From CAJINA01 sp964636125 (GTDB taxonomy: Bacteria > Desulfobacterota > Desulfobacteria > Desulfobacterales > CAJINA01): 64,000 nt of DNA. The stretch lies in contig CAZWPX010000015.1 of the NCBI GenBank assembly GCA_964636125.1, forward strand, positions 17,400 to 81,399, written 5' to 3'. A program made the position numbers and the translations under genes. This document shows positions 42,511 to 51,115 of the stretch, piece after piece. A model generated the notes under the pieces. The model was not told where the DNA came from. It did no database searches and saw only the letters and a program-made list of their open reading frames with translations. The stretch's first letter is position 1; the number at the start of each line of letters is the position of its first letter.

Positions 42511-43722
42511 ATGAAAACCAACATTCTGAAAATGCTGTGGATTGCCGTGGCGATCTGCCTTTCAGGGGCGCCTGTCACCTGGGCGGAGCGGCCGGTCAAG
42601 CTGGGTTTTGTCTACATCCTGTCCGGGGCGTTTGCCGCTTATGGGGAATCCGCCCGCCAGGGGGCCCTGCTGGCGGTGGACGCAATTAATCGCAGCGGCG
42701 GCATCAACGGCCGCCTGGTCGTCACCTGGTTTGAGAATTCCCGCAGCCGGGCAACGGTCGCCCAACAGGCAATTGAACGTTTGGTAAATGAAAAAGAGGT
42801 GGATTGCCTCATCGGAATTGACTCCAGCACCGTGGCCCAGCACATGGCCCCGGTTGTGGCAAAATTAAAAACGCCCCTGATCATTACCAACGCGGCCACG
42901 CCCGATGTCACCGGCCCCCTATGCAACCGCTATGTGTTCAGGATTTCTGCAAACCTCACCCAGAACATTAAAGGCGCAGTAGACCTGGCGGCCCGGTCCG
43001 GGGCCCGGAAATGGACAACAGTGGGCAAGCAACACACCTTCAGTTACCAGTCCTGGGAATTTTTCCAGAAATACCTGCCGGCCGCGCTTACCGTTGCTGC
43101 CGAAGAGGCTGTTTTTATCCCGTCCCGTACAAAAGATTTCACACCCTACCTTGAAAAGGTACTGAAATCCGGAGCCGACGGCATCCTGGTCACCCTCTGG
43201 GGCGGCTACCTGCAGCGTTTTGTCCGCCAGGCAGACGCCCTGGAACTATTGGACGGTCAGCGCCAGGTCCTGATGACCATGGGGGCCTCCCTGGACAGTC
43301 TCAGCGGCCTGGGCAACGACATGCCGGACGGCCTGTGGGTGGGTGTTCCCTACTGGTTTTTGGCCAATGAATCCAACCTCAACAAGCGTTTTGTTGCAAA
43401 CTACCGGGCCCGGTTTCAGGCCTACCCGACCCACCAGGCACACGGTGCTTACGGGGCGGTGTATGCCTTTAAGGCCGCAGCCGAAAAAGCCGGTTCCACC
43501 GAACCGGAAGCGGTTGTGACCGCCCTTTCAGGATTGACGCTGGAACTGCCGGGCGGCATGACGACCTTGCGCCGCTGGGACCACCAGGGGATGGCCGACC
43601 TGTGGTGGGGCCGGACCGCTGCGGACCCGGCTTACCCCTTCAAAGTCCTGGCCCCGCTCAAACGATTTGAAGGCCGGGATATCACCCGGCCGCCTGCTGA
43701 AACCGGTTGCCAGCTCGAGTAA
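42511..43722 (+). CDS. Periplasmic ligand-binding protein, LivJ/LivK (Peripla_BP_6) type
   Basis: The protein of about 403 residues has a signal peptide (KMLWIAVAICLSGAPVTWA) and the type I periplasmic-binding fold: VKLGFVYILSGAFAAYGESA, ARQGALLAVDAINRSGGING, EVDCLIGIDSSTVAQHMAPV and PTHQAHGAYGAVYAFKAAAE. Such proteins feed branched-chain amino acid, amide or urea ABC transporters, but no livHMGF-type genes are present; the next gene is a nucleotide-transporter-like protein. It may serve as an orphan receptor or work with a distant transporter. A GTG at 42496 is an alternative start; neither has a well-spaced ribosome site. Transcribed divergently from the GNAT fusion gene. Confidence 0.88.
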   Translation: MKTNILKMLWIAVAICLSGAPVTWAERPVKLGFVYILSGAFAAYGESARQGALLAVDAINRSGGINGRLVVTWFENSRSRATVAQQAIERLVNEKEVDCLIGIDSSTVAQHMAPVVAKLKTPLIITNAATPDVTGPLCNRYVFRISANLTQNIKGAVDLAARSGARKWTTVGKQHTFSYQSWEFFQKYLPAALTVAAEEAVFIPSRTKDFTPYLEKVLKSGADGILVTLWGGYLQRFVRQADALELLDGQRQVLMTMGASLDSLSGLGNDMPDGLWVGVPYWFLANESNLNKRFVANYRARFQAYPTHQAHGAYGAVYAFKAAAEKAGSTEPEAVVTALSGLTLELPGGMTTLRRWDHQGMADLWWGRTAADPAYPFKVLAPLKRFEGRDITRPPAETGCQLE

Positions 43723-43745
43723 ACTTCCCCGAGTTAAGGATTAGC

Positions 43746-46700
43746 ATGTCCCGGAGACTAAAAAAATGGTTTGCCATATACGATGATGAACTTGCTGTTT
43801 TCGGGTGGACCGTCCTCGTCCTTTTTCTGATCAGCGCGGCCACAATCATCTTGAACAATTATGCGGAAACCGCCTTTTTAAAACGCTTCGGGGTCAAACA
43901 CCTGCCCGTGATCTACATGCTGAATTCCGCCCTGACCTTCATCATCATGGGACTGCTCGCAGGCGTGATGGCACGGCTGCCCGGCATTCGCCTGCTCGCC
44001 TATATCCTGGTATTTTTTTCCGGCTCCGTGGCCGCCCTGCGGTTTTGCCTGCCGTTCGATTTCAAGCTCCTCTACCCGTTGTTGTATATCCTGAAAGCCC
44101 AGTATTCAATTCTACTCGGGCTGCTGTTCTGGAACCTGGCCAACGACCTTTTCAACACCCGGCAGGCCAAGCGGCTCTTCCCCCTGATTACGGCCGGTGG
44201 GGTGGTGGGTTCAATCCTGGGAAGTGCCGGTACGCCGGCTCTGGCGAACTTGATCTCCATGGACAACCTGATGATCGCCTACGCGGCCCTGATGGTGTTG
44301 TCGGCCCTGACGGTCCACAGGATGGGGGTCCGATTTCCCACCCTTTTGTTCGCAGATAAAAAAATGCAGAAAAAGCCGGGACGGCCTTCCATAACCAAAC
44401 AGTTTGAGGATGTCATCCCGCTGATGAAAGAGTCGGCCCTGGTCGGTGTCCTGATCCTGCTGACCCTGCTGCCCAATGTGATCATTCCGGTCCTGAATTA
44501 CCAGTTCAACTTTGCCATCGACAACCAGTTTGCCACCGAATCCGGTATGGTCAGTTTTTTTGGCTACTTTAGAAGCTTCATGAGTGCCGTCAGCCTGGGG
44601 CTGCTGTTTTTTATCAGCAAGGCCTACAGCCGGTGGGGGCTGCCGGTGGCCTTGATGTTCCACCCCCTGAACTACCTGCTCGTTTTCACAGCCTTCCTGC
44701 TGCGGTTTGACGTTTTCGCGGCCATGTATGCCCGCCTGTCCACCAATGTGATCCGGACAACCTTGAACAAGCCCGTAACGGATATCTTAATGGGCATCTT
44801 CCCGGTATCCTACCGTGCGGCCCTGCGACCCTTTTTAAGGGGGACCGTCGTCCGGGTGGGCCTGTTCACAGGTTCCGGGATTATCCTGGTGACCGGCAAC
44901 CTGTTTCATCCCCAGTATCTTTCTCTGCTGATGCTGCCGCTGGTGATCGGCTGGATCGCCACCACAATCTATCTGAAAAGGAATTACGCCCCTATCCTGG
45001 CCGGTCTCCTGTCCAAAAACATGCTGGACTTGAAATCCATGGAACGAGGAGATGTGCGCCACCTGTTCAAAGAGACCCGGGCCCGGCAGGAACTCATGGA
45101 GACGTTTCTGCTCTCACAGGGTCAAGATGCCGTGTGGTATGCCCGCCTGTTGAAATCCCTGGAAGCACCGGAACTTGATACCGGCATCCTGTCAGTCCTG
45201 CCCGGGCAGGACGACAAAATCCGCGTCGAGCTTGTGAAACTGCTCTCTGATCACTGCGGCGATGAAGCGATTGCAGCCCTTGCCGAGATCGCGGAAACGG
45301 ACAACCGGGCGTTGGCGGCAGCTGTGGTCCAGGCCGCCAGACGCAGCCGGACGGACGCCGGTGCCGCCCTCTGCCGGTCGCTGTTTGAAACGACCCCGCA
45401 CCCGGATCTCAAGGCCCGGGCAGCTGCCGGTTTCATGGGACCGACCACCGAGGCTTACTTGGAGTTGGTGGATACCTGGCTGGATTCCGGGGACAGTTCC
45501 CGACGACTGGCCGGAGTGGTCGGGTCCGGAGAATCCGGCCAGCCGATCTATGTTGATCGTCTCAAAGCACTTATGCGCTCAGGACAGGACCCTGATCTGC
45601 GGCCCCATGCCCTGCAAGCATTAAAACGCCTGACGGATGAATCGTTGAATGAAATCGCCCTGCCCCACATTGCCGACCAGGACGCATCCGTTCGGCTGGC
45701 CGCGCTTGAGGCCCTGGAGATCACAGGCGACAGCGTGCTGAAACAGGCCATCGCCCTGTTGGCTGACCCGGCAGCCACGGTACGCCATTTCGCCCGGGAA
45801 AAAATTGCGGTAGCACCTTACCAGAACGGCCGCCGCCTGATTGAGGCCCTCAATGAACCGGACAAAAGGATCCGGGACGGAATTTACAGTCTGCTGGCCA
45901 CGCTTGATATCAAGGACCTGGACACCTTCACCTATGCAAAAAACCAGATAGAAACCTGCTATTGTTATCTCTCGGAAGCAGACGCGCTCCGGCACACACA
46001 AAGCGATGTCTGGGCAAACCTTCTGGCCGACCATCTCGATGAACAGGCGCAGGTCCGCCTGGAAACCCTCCTGCGGGTGGTTGCATATCAGGACCGCACC
46101 GGTCAGAGGCGTGTTATCTTCAAAAGCTTGTTCTCTCCGGACAGTCGCCAGAAAGCCAATGCCCGGGAAGCCCTGGAAGACATTGCCGACCCCGCTTTGC
46201 TGAAAATTTTCACCCCCCTGGTCGATGACTCGCCCATCGCCAGACGCATTGCCATCGGGCGCCGCAAATTCAAACTGCCTGACTACCGGACCCATCCCGC
46301 CAGAATGTACACGAATCTTCTCAACCGGGAGAACTGGATAACCGTTATCCTGGCCTTCCAGGCTGCGCTCGAAAGCCGCACCGGCCTCCCGGACCGGGAC
46401 ACCACAGAGAAACTGGCGGCATCTGACAACCGCCACATTCGCCGGATGGCCGGGCGAAAAAATGAGAACCGGAAGGAGCCAGGCATGCAAGCAGAAATTT
46501 CGATACCGGATACCATCTTACGGCTCAAAAAAATTGATATTTTCAGGAATATGCCGGTAAACGAACTGGCCGCCATCGCCTCCATCACCCAAAAAGTCGT
46601 ATACCCGGCGGGTGAAATCCTCTTTAAAGAAGGGGACGTGGCCGAATCGATGTACATGGTCATCAGCGGTAAGATTGCAGCTTATAAGAATGAGACCGAC

Positions 46701-46982
46701 CCGCCGGAAATGTTTAAGCCCGGCGACAGCCTGGGCGGCATTGTCCTGTTAACCGACGATCTGCGTTTGTTCACGGCCCGAGCAACACAAGAAACCCGTT
46801 TGCTGGTGATCCATAAACTTGATTTCATTGAAATTGTGAGAGAGTACCCCCAGATCGCTCTGGACATCTCAAAGCTGCTGTGTGAGTATGTCAAGAAATT
46901 GTGGCAAAAGGTGACGGACAGGAGCAATACCGATGGAAATAGCATTTTTGATGGACCCGCTGGAATCGATCAGCCCGGTTAA
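43746..46982 (+). CDS. Nucleotide-transporter-like membrane protein with HEAT repeats and a cyclic-nucleotide-binding domain
   Basis: The 1078-residue protein has three parts. Residues 1-430 contain about twelve membrane helices of the ATP:ADP antiporter/MFS type (LLFWNLANDLFNTRQAKRLF, then PLITAGGVVGSILGSAGTPA). Residues about 480-900 are helical HEAT-like repeats (DASVRLAALEALEITGD, RHFAREKIAV). Residues about 945-1065 form a cNMP-binding domain (VVYPAGEILFKEGDVAESMY, then MVISGKIAAYKN). AAGGA precedes the ATG at 43746. Comparable fusions exist in diverse bacteria but the transported substrate is unknown. Its end overlaps the next gene by 50 nt, unusually long for this window. Confidence 0.82.
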   Translation: MSRRLKKWFAIYDDELAVFGWTVLVLFLISAATIILNNYAETAFLKRFGVKHLPVIYMLNSALTFIIMGLLAGVMARLPGIRLLAYILVFFSGSVAALRFCLPFDFKLLYPLLYILKAQYSILLGLLFWNLANDLFNTRQAKRLFPLITAGGVVGSILGSAGTPALANLISMDNLMIAYAALMVLSALTVHRMGVRFPTLLFADKKMQKKPGRPSITKQFEDVIPLMKESALVGVLILLTLLPNVIIPVLNYQFNFAIDNQFATESGMVSFFGYFRSFMSAVSLGLLFFISKAYSRWGLPVALMFHPLNYLLVFTAFLLRFDVFAAMYARLSTNVIRTTLNKPVTDILMGIFPVSYRAALRPFLRGTVVRVGLFTGSGIILVTGNLFHPQYLSLLMLPLVIGWIATTIYLKRNYAPILAGLLSKNMLDLKSMERGDVRHLFKETRARQELMETFLLSQGQDAVWYARLLKSLEAPELDTGILSVLPGQDDKIRVELVKLLSDHCGDEAIAALAEIAETDNRALAAAVVQAARRSRTDAGAALCRSLFETTPHPDLKARAAAGFMGPTTEAYLELVDTWLDSGDSSRRLAGVVGSGESGQPIYVDRLKALMRSGQDPDLRPHALQALKRLTDESLNEIALPHIADQDASVRLAALEALEITGDSVLKQAIALLADPAATVRHFAREKIAVAPYQNGRRLIEALNEPDKRIRDGIYSLLATLDIKDLDTFTYAKNQIETCYCYLSEADALRHTQSDVWANLLADHLDEQAQVRLETLLRVVAYQDRTGQRRVIFKSLFSPDSRQKANAREALEDIADPALLKIFTPLVDDSPIARRIAIGRRKFKLPDYRTHPARMYTNLLNRENWITVILAFQAALESRTGLPDRDTTEKLAASDNRHIRRMAGRKNENRKEPGMQAEISIPDTILRLKKIDIFRNMPVNELAAIASITQKVVYPAGEILFKEGDVAESMYMVISGKIAAYKNETDPPEMFKPGDSLGGIVLLTDDLRLFTARATQETRLLVIHKLDFIEIVREYPQIALDISKLLCEYVKKLWQKVTDRSNTDGNSIFDGPAGIDQPG

Positions 46983-47928
46983 TGAGACCACCAGCCACCT
47001 GATGTACGAGTGCAACCAGCGGGGGCATACGGTCTACTTTCTGGAGCCGCATGATGTGTATATCCGGGGCGACGAGGTTGTGGCCCGGATGCGCAACGTG
47101 ACCGTGGAGCGGGGCCTCTCCATCAAAAAGTACTGGCGGGCAATGATCCGCTGCCTGCGCAAGGATGAACTGATATTTGAGACGGTGACCGACCTGGATG
47201 CCCTCTTTCTGAGGAAGAACCCCCCCCTGAACTACCAGGTCATGGAGTTTCTGGGACCGGTCAGTGACAACGTTTTCATCATCAACAGCGCCGCCGGGCA
47301 GATCCTGGGCAACAGCAAGCTGTATCCCCTCAACTTCCCGGGCATCATCCCTGAAACCCATGTCTCCCGGGACCCCCTGCGTCTGAAAAAAATCATCGAT
47401 GATTTCGGGGGCGACATGATCGTCAAACCGCTGCAGCGCTATGGCGGCGAAGGCGTTATCAAAGTCAGTAATCGCGACCAGGAAAACCTGGCCTCCCTGA
47501 TAGACTATTACGTCCAGGCCAACCGGTCTTACCCGGACCGGGAGCCCATCATGGTGCAGGAATACATCAATGGCGTAAAACGCAAAGGCGACGTCCGGAT
47601 TCTGATGCTCAACGGCGAGATTCTCGGTGCCATGAAGCGCAAGCCCTTACCCGGGACCTTTAAGACCAATATCCATGCCGGAGGCCGCGCCTGCCGGCAT
47701 GTCGTGACCCCCCGGGAAGAAAATATCTGCGCGACCATCAGTGGTCGCCTGATCAGGGACGGCCTCTTCTTTGTGGGCATTGACCTGATCGAAGGCAAAC
47801 TGGTTGAAATCAACTGCGTCAGTCCCGGCGGCATACCACGGATCAACCGGCTTAATAAGGACCAGATTGAAACAAAAGTGATTGATTTTATAGAAGAAAG
47901 TGTAAAAAGACTGGGAGTCCGAGCCTGA
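46933..47928 (+). CDS. Glutathione synthetase-like ATP-grasp ligase (GshB family)
   Basis: The 331-residue protein aligns along its whole length with my memory of Escherichia coli GshB: MEIAFLMDPLESISPVNETT, DALFLRKNPPLNYQVMEF, GGDMIVKPLQRYGGEGVIKV, KGDVRILMLNGEILGAM, TNIHAGGRACRHVVTPREEN and LFFVGIDLIEGKLVEINCVS. GshB joins gamma-glutamylcysteine and glycine. No gshA is nearby and the neighbours are peptide transport genes, so a different dipeptide acceptor is possible; I give no symbol. The ATG has AGGAG upstream, which supports the 50-nt overlap with the preceding gene as real. Its stop overlaps the next start (TGATG). Confidence 0.85.
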   Translation: MEIAFLMDPLESISPVNETTSHLMYECNQRGHTVYFLEPHDVYIRGDEVVARMRNVTVERGLSIKKYWRAMIRCLRKDELIFETVTDLDALFLRKNPPLNYQVMEFLGPVSDNVFIINSAAGQILGNSKLYPLNFPGIIPETHVSRDPLRLKKIIDDFGGDMIVKPLQRYGGEGVIKVSNRDQENLASLIDYYVQANRSYPDREPIMVQEYINGVKRKGDVRILMLNGEILGAMKRKPLPGTFKTNIHAGGRACRHVVTPREENICATISGRLIRDGLFFVGIDLIEGKLVEINCVSPGGIPRINRLNKDQIETKVIDFIEESVKRLGVRA

Positions 47929-49679
47929 TGCCGACCGTTGCTGCATACACCCGCGAAATCCAGACCAGTTACCGGCCGCGGCTTCTGCTGATCGTGGCTG
48001 CCGGACTCCTGCTCGCGGCCGTCCTGGGCTGCGGCCGGGCCGACCAGACCGCCGCCCTGAAGATCGGCCTGTCGGAAGAGCCCCGCACGCTGAACATCTG
48101 GCTGGCCAGCGACGCCAACAGCCGCAAGATCCTGGGGCACATCTACCAACCCCTCTTCCGGCCGGAACCCGTCACCCTTAAACTGGTGCCCTGGCTGGCA
48201 GCCGACTACCCGGTGTTTGACCCGGCTGACACCTCTTACACGGTCAAGCTCAGGCCGGCCAAATGGTCGGACGGCAGCGACCTCACCTCAGCCGATGTGG
48301 CCTTTACCGCCCGTCTGATCAAACGGTTCAAAGTGCCCCGGTTTGCGTCCAAATGGAGTTTTGTGACAAAAATAGAGACGCCCGACCGGCACACGGTTAA
48401 ATATTACCTGAAGAGCCCTATGGCCATCTTTTTGAGCCGATCCCTGACCGGCCCGGTCGTCCAGCAGCAGGAATGGGAAGCCGTCGCCCGGGCAGCCGAA
48501 AAAAGAGAAAAGCCCCTGGCGGCGCTGCTGAATCACAAGATAGAGCATCCTGTGGGCAGCGGGCCGTTTGTGCTGAAACAGTGGCGCCAGGGGTCTTATC
48601 TGCATATGCAGAAGAATCCCTATTTTTTTGGTCAGGGCCTGACCATCGCAGGTTTGAAACTGGGACCGCACCTGGACAGCCTGATTTTTAAAATTTACGG
48701 CACGGCCGACGTCGCTGTGCTCGCGTTGAAAAAAGGTGCGATTGACCTGTTCTGGCAGGGTATCCAGCCCGGCTATATGGACGATCTGGAAACCAGCCCC
48801 CACATCCGGGTTTTTAAAAGCACCAAAAGCGCCCTCTATTTTATCGGTTTCAATCTCCGCCGACCGCCCTTTGCCGAACCGGGCCTCAGGCAGGCGGCGG
48901 CAGCCCTGATCGATACCGATTTCATCCTCGCGCGGATTCTCCAGGGGCATGGTTCGAAAATGTTCACGGTCGTCCCCAGCGAAAATATCTTCTGGAGTTG
49001 CCCGGATGTGGACCACCACTGCGAGGGGCTGCCCCAGGAGAAGCGCATTAAACGGGCCCATGACCTGCTTAAGGCGCGTGGTTACACCTGGGAGGTCCCA
49101 CCGGTGGATGCGGATGGGAATGTCGTGGCGGCCAAAGGTATCCGCCTGCCGGATGGAACCCCCATGGAGCGTTTCACCATTTTGACCCCTCCGGCGGACT
49201 ACGATCCGCACCGCGCGATGAGCGGGCTGATCATTCAGGAATGGTTCCGCGATGTGGGCATGCCGGCCTACGCCCGCCCGATGTCGTTCAGCTCGCTGAT
49301 CCAGCAGATCAAGGTTCGCCACGACTTTGATACGTTTATCCTGGGATATGGGAAGCTCCCCATTGATCCGGGCTATATTCGGAGCATGTTTCACTCCAAG
49401 GGTGACAAACCGCGGGGCTGGAATATGAGCGGTTACCGGAATGCCGAATTCGACCAGCTGGCGGATGCATCCCGGAAAGCCCTGGATCCTGACCGTCGCC
49501 GGGAGCTGATTTGGCGAATGCAGATGCTGATCTCCAGGGACCTGCCCTATCTCCCGCTGTACAAACCGTCCCTGGTGGAGGCCGTACGTGAAGACCGCTA
49601 TCGCGGCTGGGTCGAGATGCAGGACGGCATCGGCAACATCTGGTCTTTCTGCCGGCTAAAGCCGGTGGCGCAGCAGTAG
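47928..49679 (+). CDS. Peptide ABC transporter substrate-binding lipoprotein (DppA/OppA family)
   Basis: The 583-residue precursor has a lipoprotein signal (LLLIVAAGLLLAAVLGC, lipid-bearing Cys35) and the SBP_bac_5 fold: LKIGLSEEPRTLNIWLASDA, YTVKLRPAKWSDGSDLTSAD, HPVGSGPFVLKQWRQGSYL, and the closing PLYKPSLVEAVREDRYRGW. It should capture an oligopeptide or similar ligand in the periplasm. It starts in a TGATG overlap with the GshB-like gene. The permeases and ATPases it needs begin at 51116, after an AT-rich radical SAM gene that splits the operon. The ligand is unknown; a glutathione-like peptide is one possibility given the neighbour. Confidence 0.92.
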   Translation: MPTVAAYTREIQTSYRPRLLLIVAAGLLLAAVLGCGRADQTAALKIGLSEEPRTLNIWLASDANSRKILGHIYQPLFRPEPVTLKLVPWLAADYPVFDPADTSYTVKLRPAKWSDGSDLTSADVAFTARLIKRFKVPRFASKWSFVTKIETPDRHTVKYYLKSPMAIFLSRSLTGPVVQQQEWEAVARAAEKREKPLAALLNHKIEHPVGSGPFVLKQWRQGSYLHMQKNPYFFGQGLTIAGLKLGPHLDSLIFKIYGTADVAVLALKKGAIDLFWQGIQPGYMDDLETSPHIRVFKSTKSALYFIGFNLRRPPFAEPGLRQAAAALIDTDFILARILQGHGSKMFTVVPSENIFWSCPDVDHHCEGLPQEKRIKRAHDLLKARGYTWEVPPVDADGNVVAAKGIRLPDGTPMERFTILTPPADYDPHRAMSGLIIQEWFRDVGMPAYARPMSFSSLIQQIKVRHDFDTFILGYGKLPIDPGYIRSMFHSKGDKPRGWNMSGYRNAEFDQLADASRKALDPDRRRELIWRMQMLISRDLPYLPLYKPSLVEAVREDRYRGWVEMQDGIGNIWSFCRLKPVAQQ

Positions 49680-49739
49680 ACAAATGCGGCCTTTTATGAA
49701 CCAAATTATGTCGCAAATAAAGGAAAAAACAGATAGACT

Positions 49740-50894
49740 ATGAAGAATTTATTCGCACAATTTTATTCGTATTATAAAAACCAAAGCAAATATGATCTAT
49801 TTAATGGATTTTCTGATACATGGGATTTGTGTAAAAGTAAAGGTGATATGATATGGATTAGATGGGATTGGATGGATGAAAACATTCCCGAATTGAATCT
49901 TCCGTTCACCAAAGGATCAGTTTACATATCTTGTTTTTTTGAAAATCATGTTGATGCCGTTTATAAATGGTCTGAAGAATATCCAAACATTGATTTTGTT
50001 ATAGGCGGGCCGGGAGTTATATTCAATGAAATTCAATCCAAAGACAATATTGAATATTATAGATGTACTGTTGAAGAATATTTTGGAGTAGATAATTTCT
50101 CATATGAATGGAAATTAGAGATACCGAAAGAAATAGAGAATGTTAATATGGACATTCTTAGATATAATTATGGCATAAAAGCAACATGCTATTGGGATAA
50201 ATGTTCTTACTGTAGGCTTTCACTAATTGAATCCAAAAGAATAAGACCATTACATAATTTTAAAAACTCTTTTAAAAAATTATCTGAAGCAAAAGAAGAA
50301 ATAATAATCTTTTATAATCCATCCATCACACCTGATATGTTCAAAGATTTTCTAGTTCCTCTTGAATTAGATGAGTCCATGAAAATCAGAATATACACAC
50401 GACCTGATAGAAAAACATATACGGCATGTAAATCCTATTTTCCAATGATAAAGCATTTGAAAAAAATAAACTTTAGCATTGCCCCTGAATTCCTATCCCA
50501 AAGAATGTTAGATTTCATGAATAAAGGAACTACTATAGAAACCATTACTAAAATCATTAAGCTTTATAATAAATATGACGTAGAATATGAAGTAAATTTT
50601 ATTGTTGGTTGGCCTAATTTAACGGAAGAAGATTTAGTTCATATGAAAAATAATATGAGCATGTTTACAAAAGATATTATGATTAATTTATTTTTACTTA
50701 AAATTAGTAGTGAGGGTATGGGATTCAGTGATGTTTATCCACCACCAAATGGAAAAAGATGGAGTCCTATAGATGGATGTAATGAAGAAGCAATATCATT
50801 GAATCTAAAATTACAACAAATCATACATGATAAATTCAATAGAATAAAATACAATAATTTTAGTAGGGATTATTTAGAAAAACTACTAATATAG
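49740..50894 (+). CDS. AT-rich radical SAM protein with a CX4CX2C motif, probably horizontally acquired
   Basis: The 384-residue protein has an N-terminal B12-binding-like segment (about 35-115, with NIDFVIGGPGVIFN), the cluster motif KATCYWDKCSYCR (Cys150, Cys155, Cys158, CX4CX2C as in cobalamin-type radical SAM families), then barrel segments such as INFSIAPEFLSQRMLDFMNK and YEVNFIVGWPNLTEEDLVHM. No C-terminal extra domain is seen. Counted rows range from 15% to 37% GC, against 57% in the gene before it, and AGA, ATA and TTA codons are frequent. It lies in the same direction between the peptide-binding protein and its permeases. Substrate unknown. Confidence 0.85.
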   Translation: MKNLFAQFYSYYKNQSKYDLFNGFSDTWDLCKSKGDMIWIRWDWMDENIPELNLPFTKGSVYISCFFENHVDAVYKWSEEYPNIDFVIGGPGVIFNEIQSKDNIEYYRCTVEEYFGVDNFSYEWKLEIPKEIENVNMDILRYNYGIKATCYWDKCSYCRLSLIESKRIRPLHNFKNSFKKLSEAKEEIIIFYNPSITPDMFKDFLVPLELDESMKIRIYTRPDRKTYTACKSYFPMIKHLKKINFSIAPEFLSQRMLDFMNKGTTIETITKIIKLYNKYDVEYEVNFIVGWPNLTEEDLVHMKNNMSMFTKDIMINLFLLKISSEGMGFSDVYPPPNGKRWSPIDGCNEEAISLNLKLQQIIHDKFNRIKYNNFSRDYLEKLLI

Positions 50895-50929
50895 TTCAAT
50901 GGTCGACGAGTTGTTTCACTAAATACCCG

Positions 50930-51016
50930 TCATCCATGTGAAAACCGGGATCCAGTCAAATTGAAGAAAACGCCTCTGGATGCCGCATATGTTATCCCGG
51001 ACGTGATCCTGGATGA
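50930..51016. repeat. Imperfect nested palindrome, REP/MITE-like
   Basis: TCATCC (50930-50935) pairs with GGATGA (51011-51016), CCGGGAT (50945-50951) with ATCCCGG (50994-51000), and ATCCAG (50950-50955) with CTGGAT (50976-50981). The left half resembles the common 'GTCATTCCCGTGAAAACGGG' type of intergenic repeat in many bacteria. It lies just after the AT-rich gene and may mark where that gene entered. A further 7-bp hairpin, CCGTGAT/ATCACGG, follows at 51035-51055. Confidence 0.5.
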
Positions 51017-51115
51017 ATAAAAAAATACGTGAATCCGTGATTGCTTGCATCACGGGCTTTGCTGCCCTCATGTCACGGGGGCGGAACCAGTCGGAATCAT
51101 TAACGGTAAAACTGT

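Noticed and set aside
48288..49394. Minus-strand open frame of 368 codons
   Set aside because: Antisense to the peptide-binding lipoprotein, which has a full family match.
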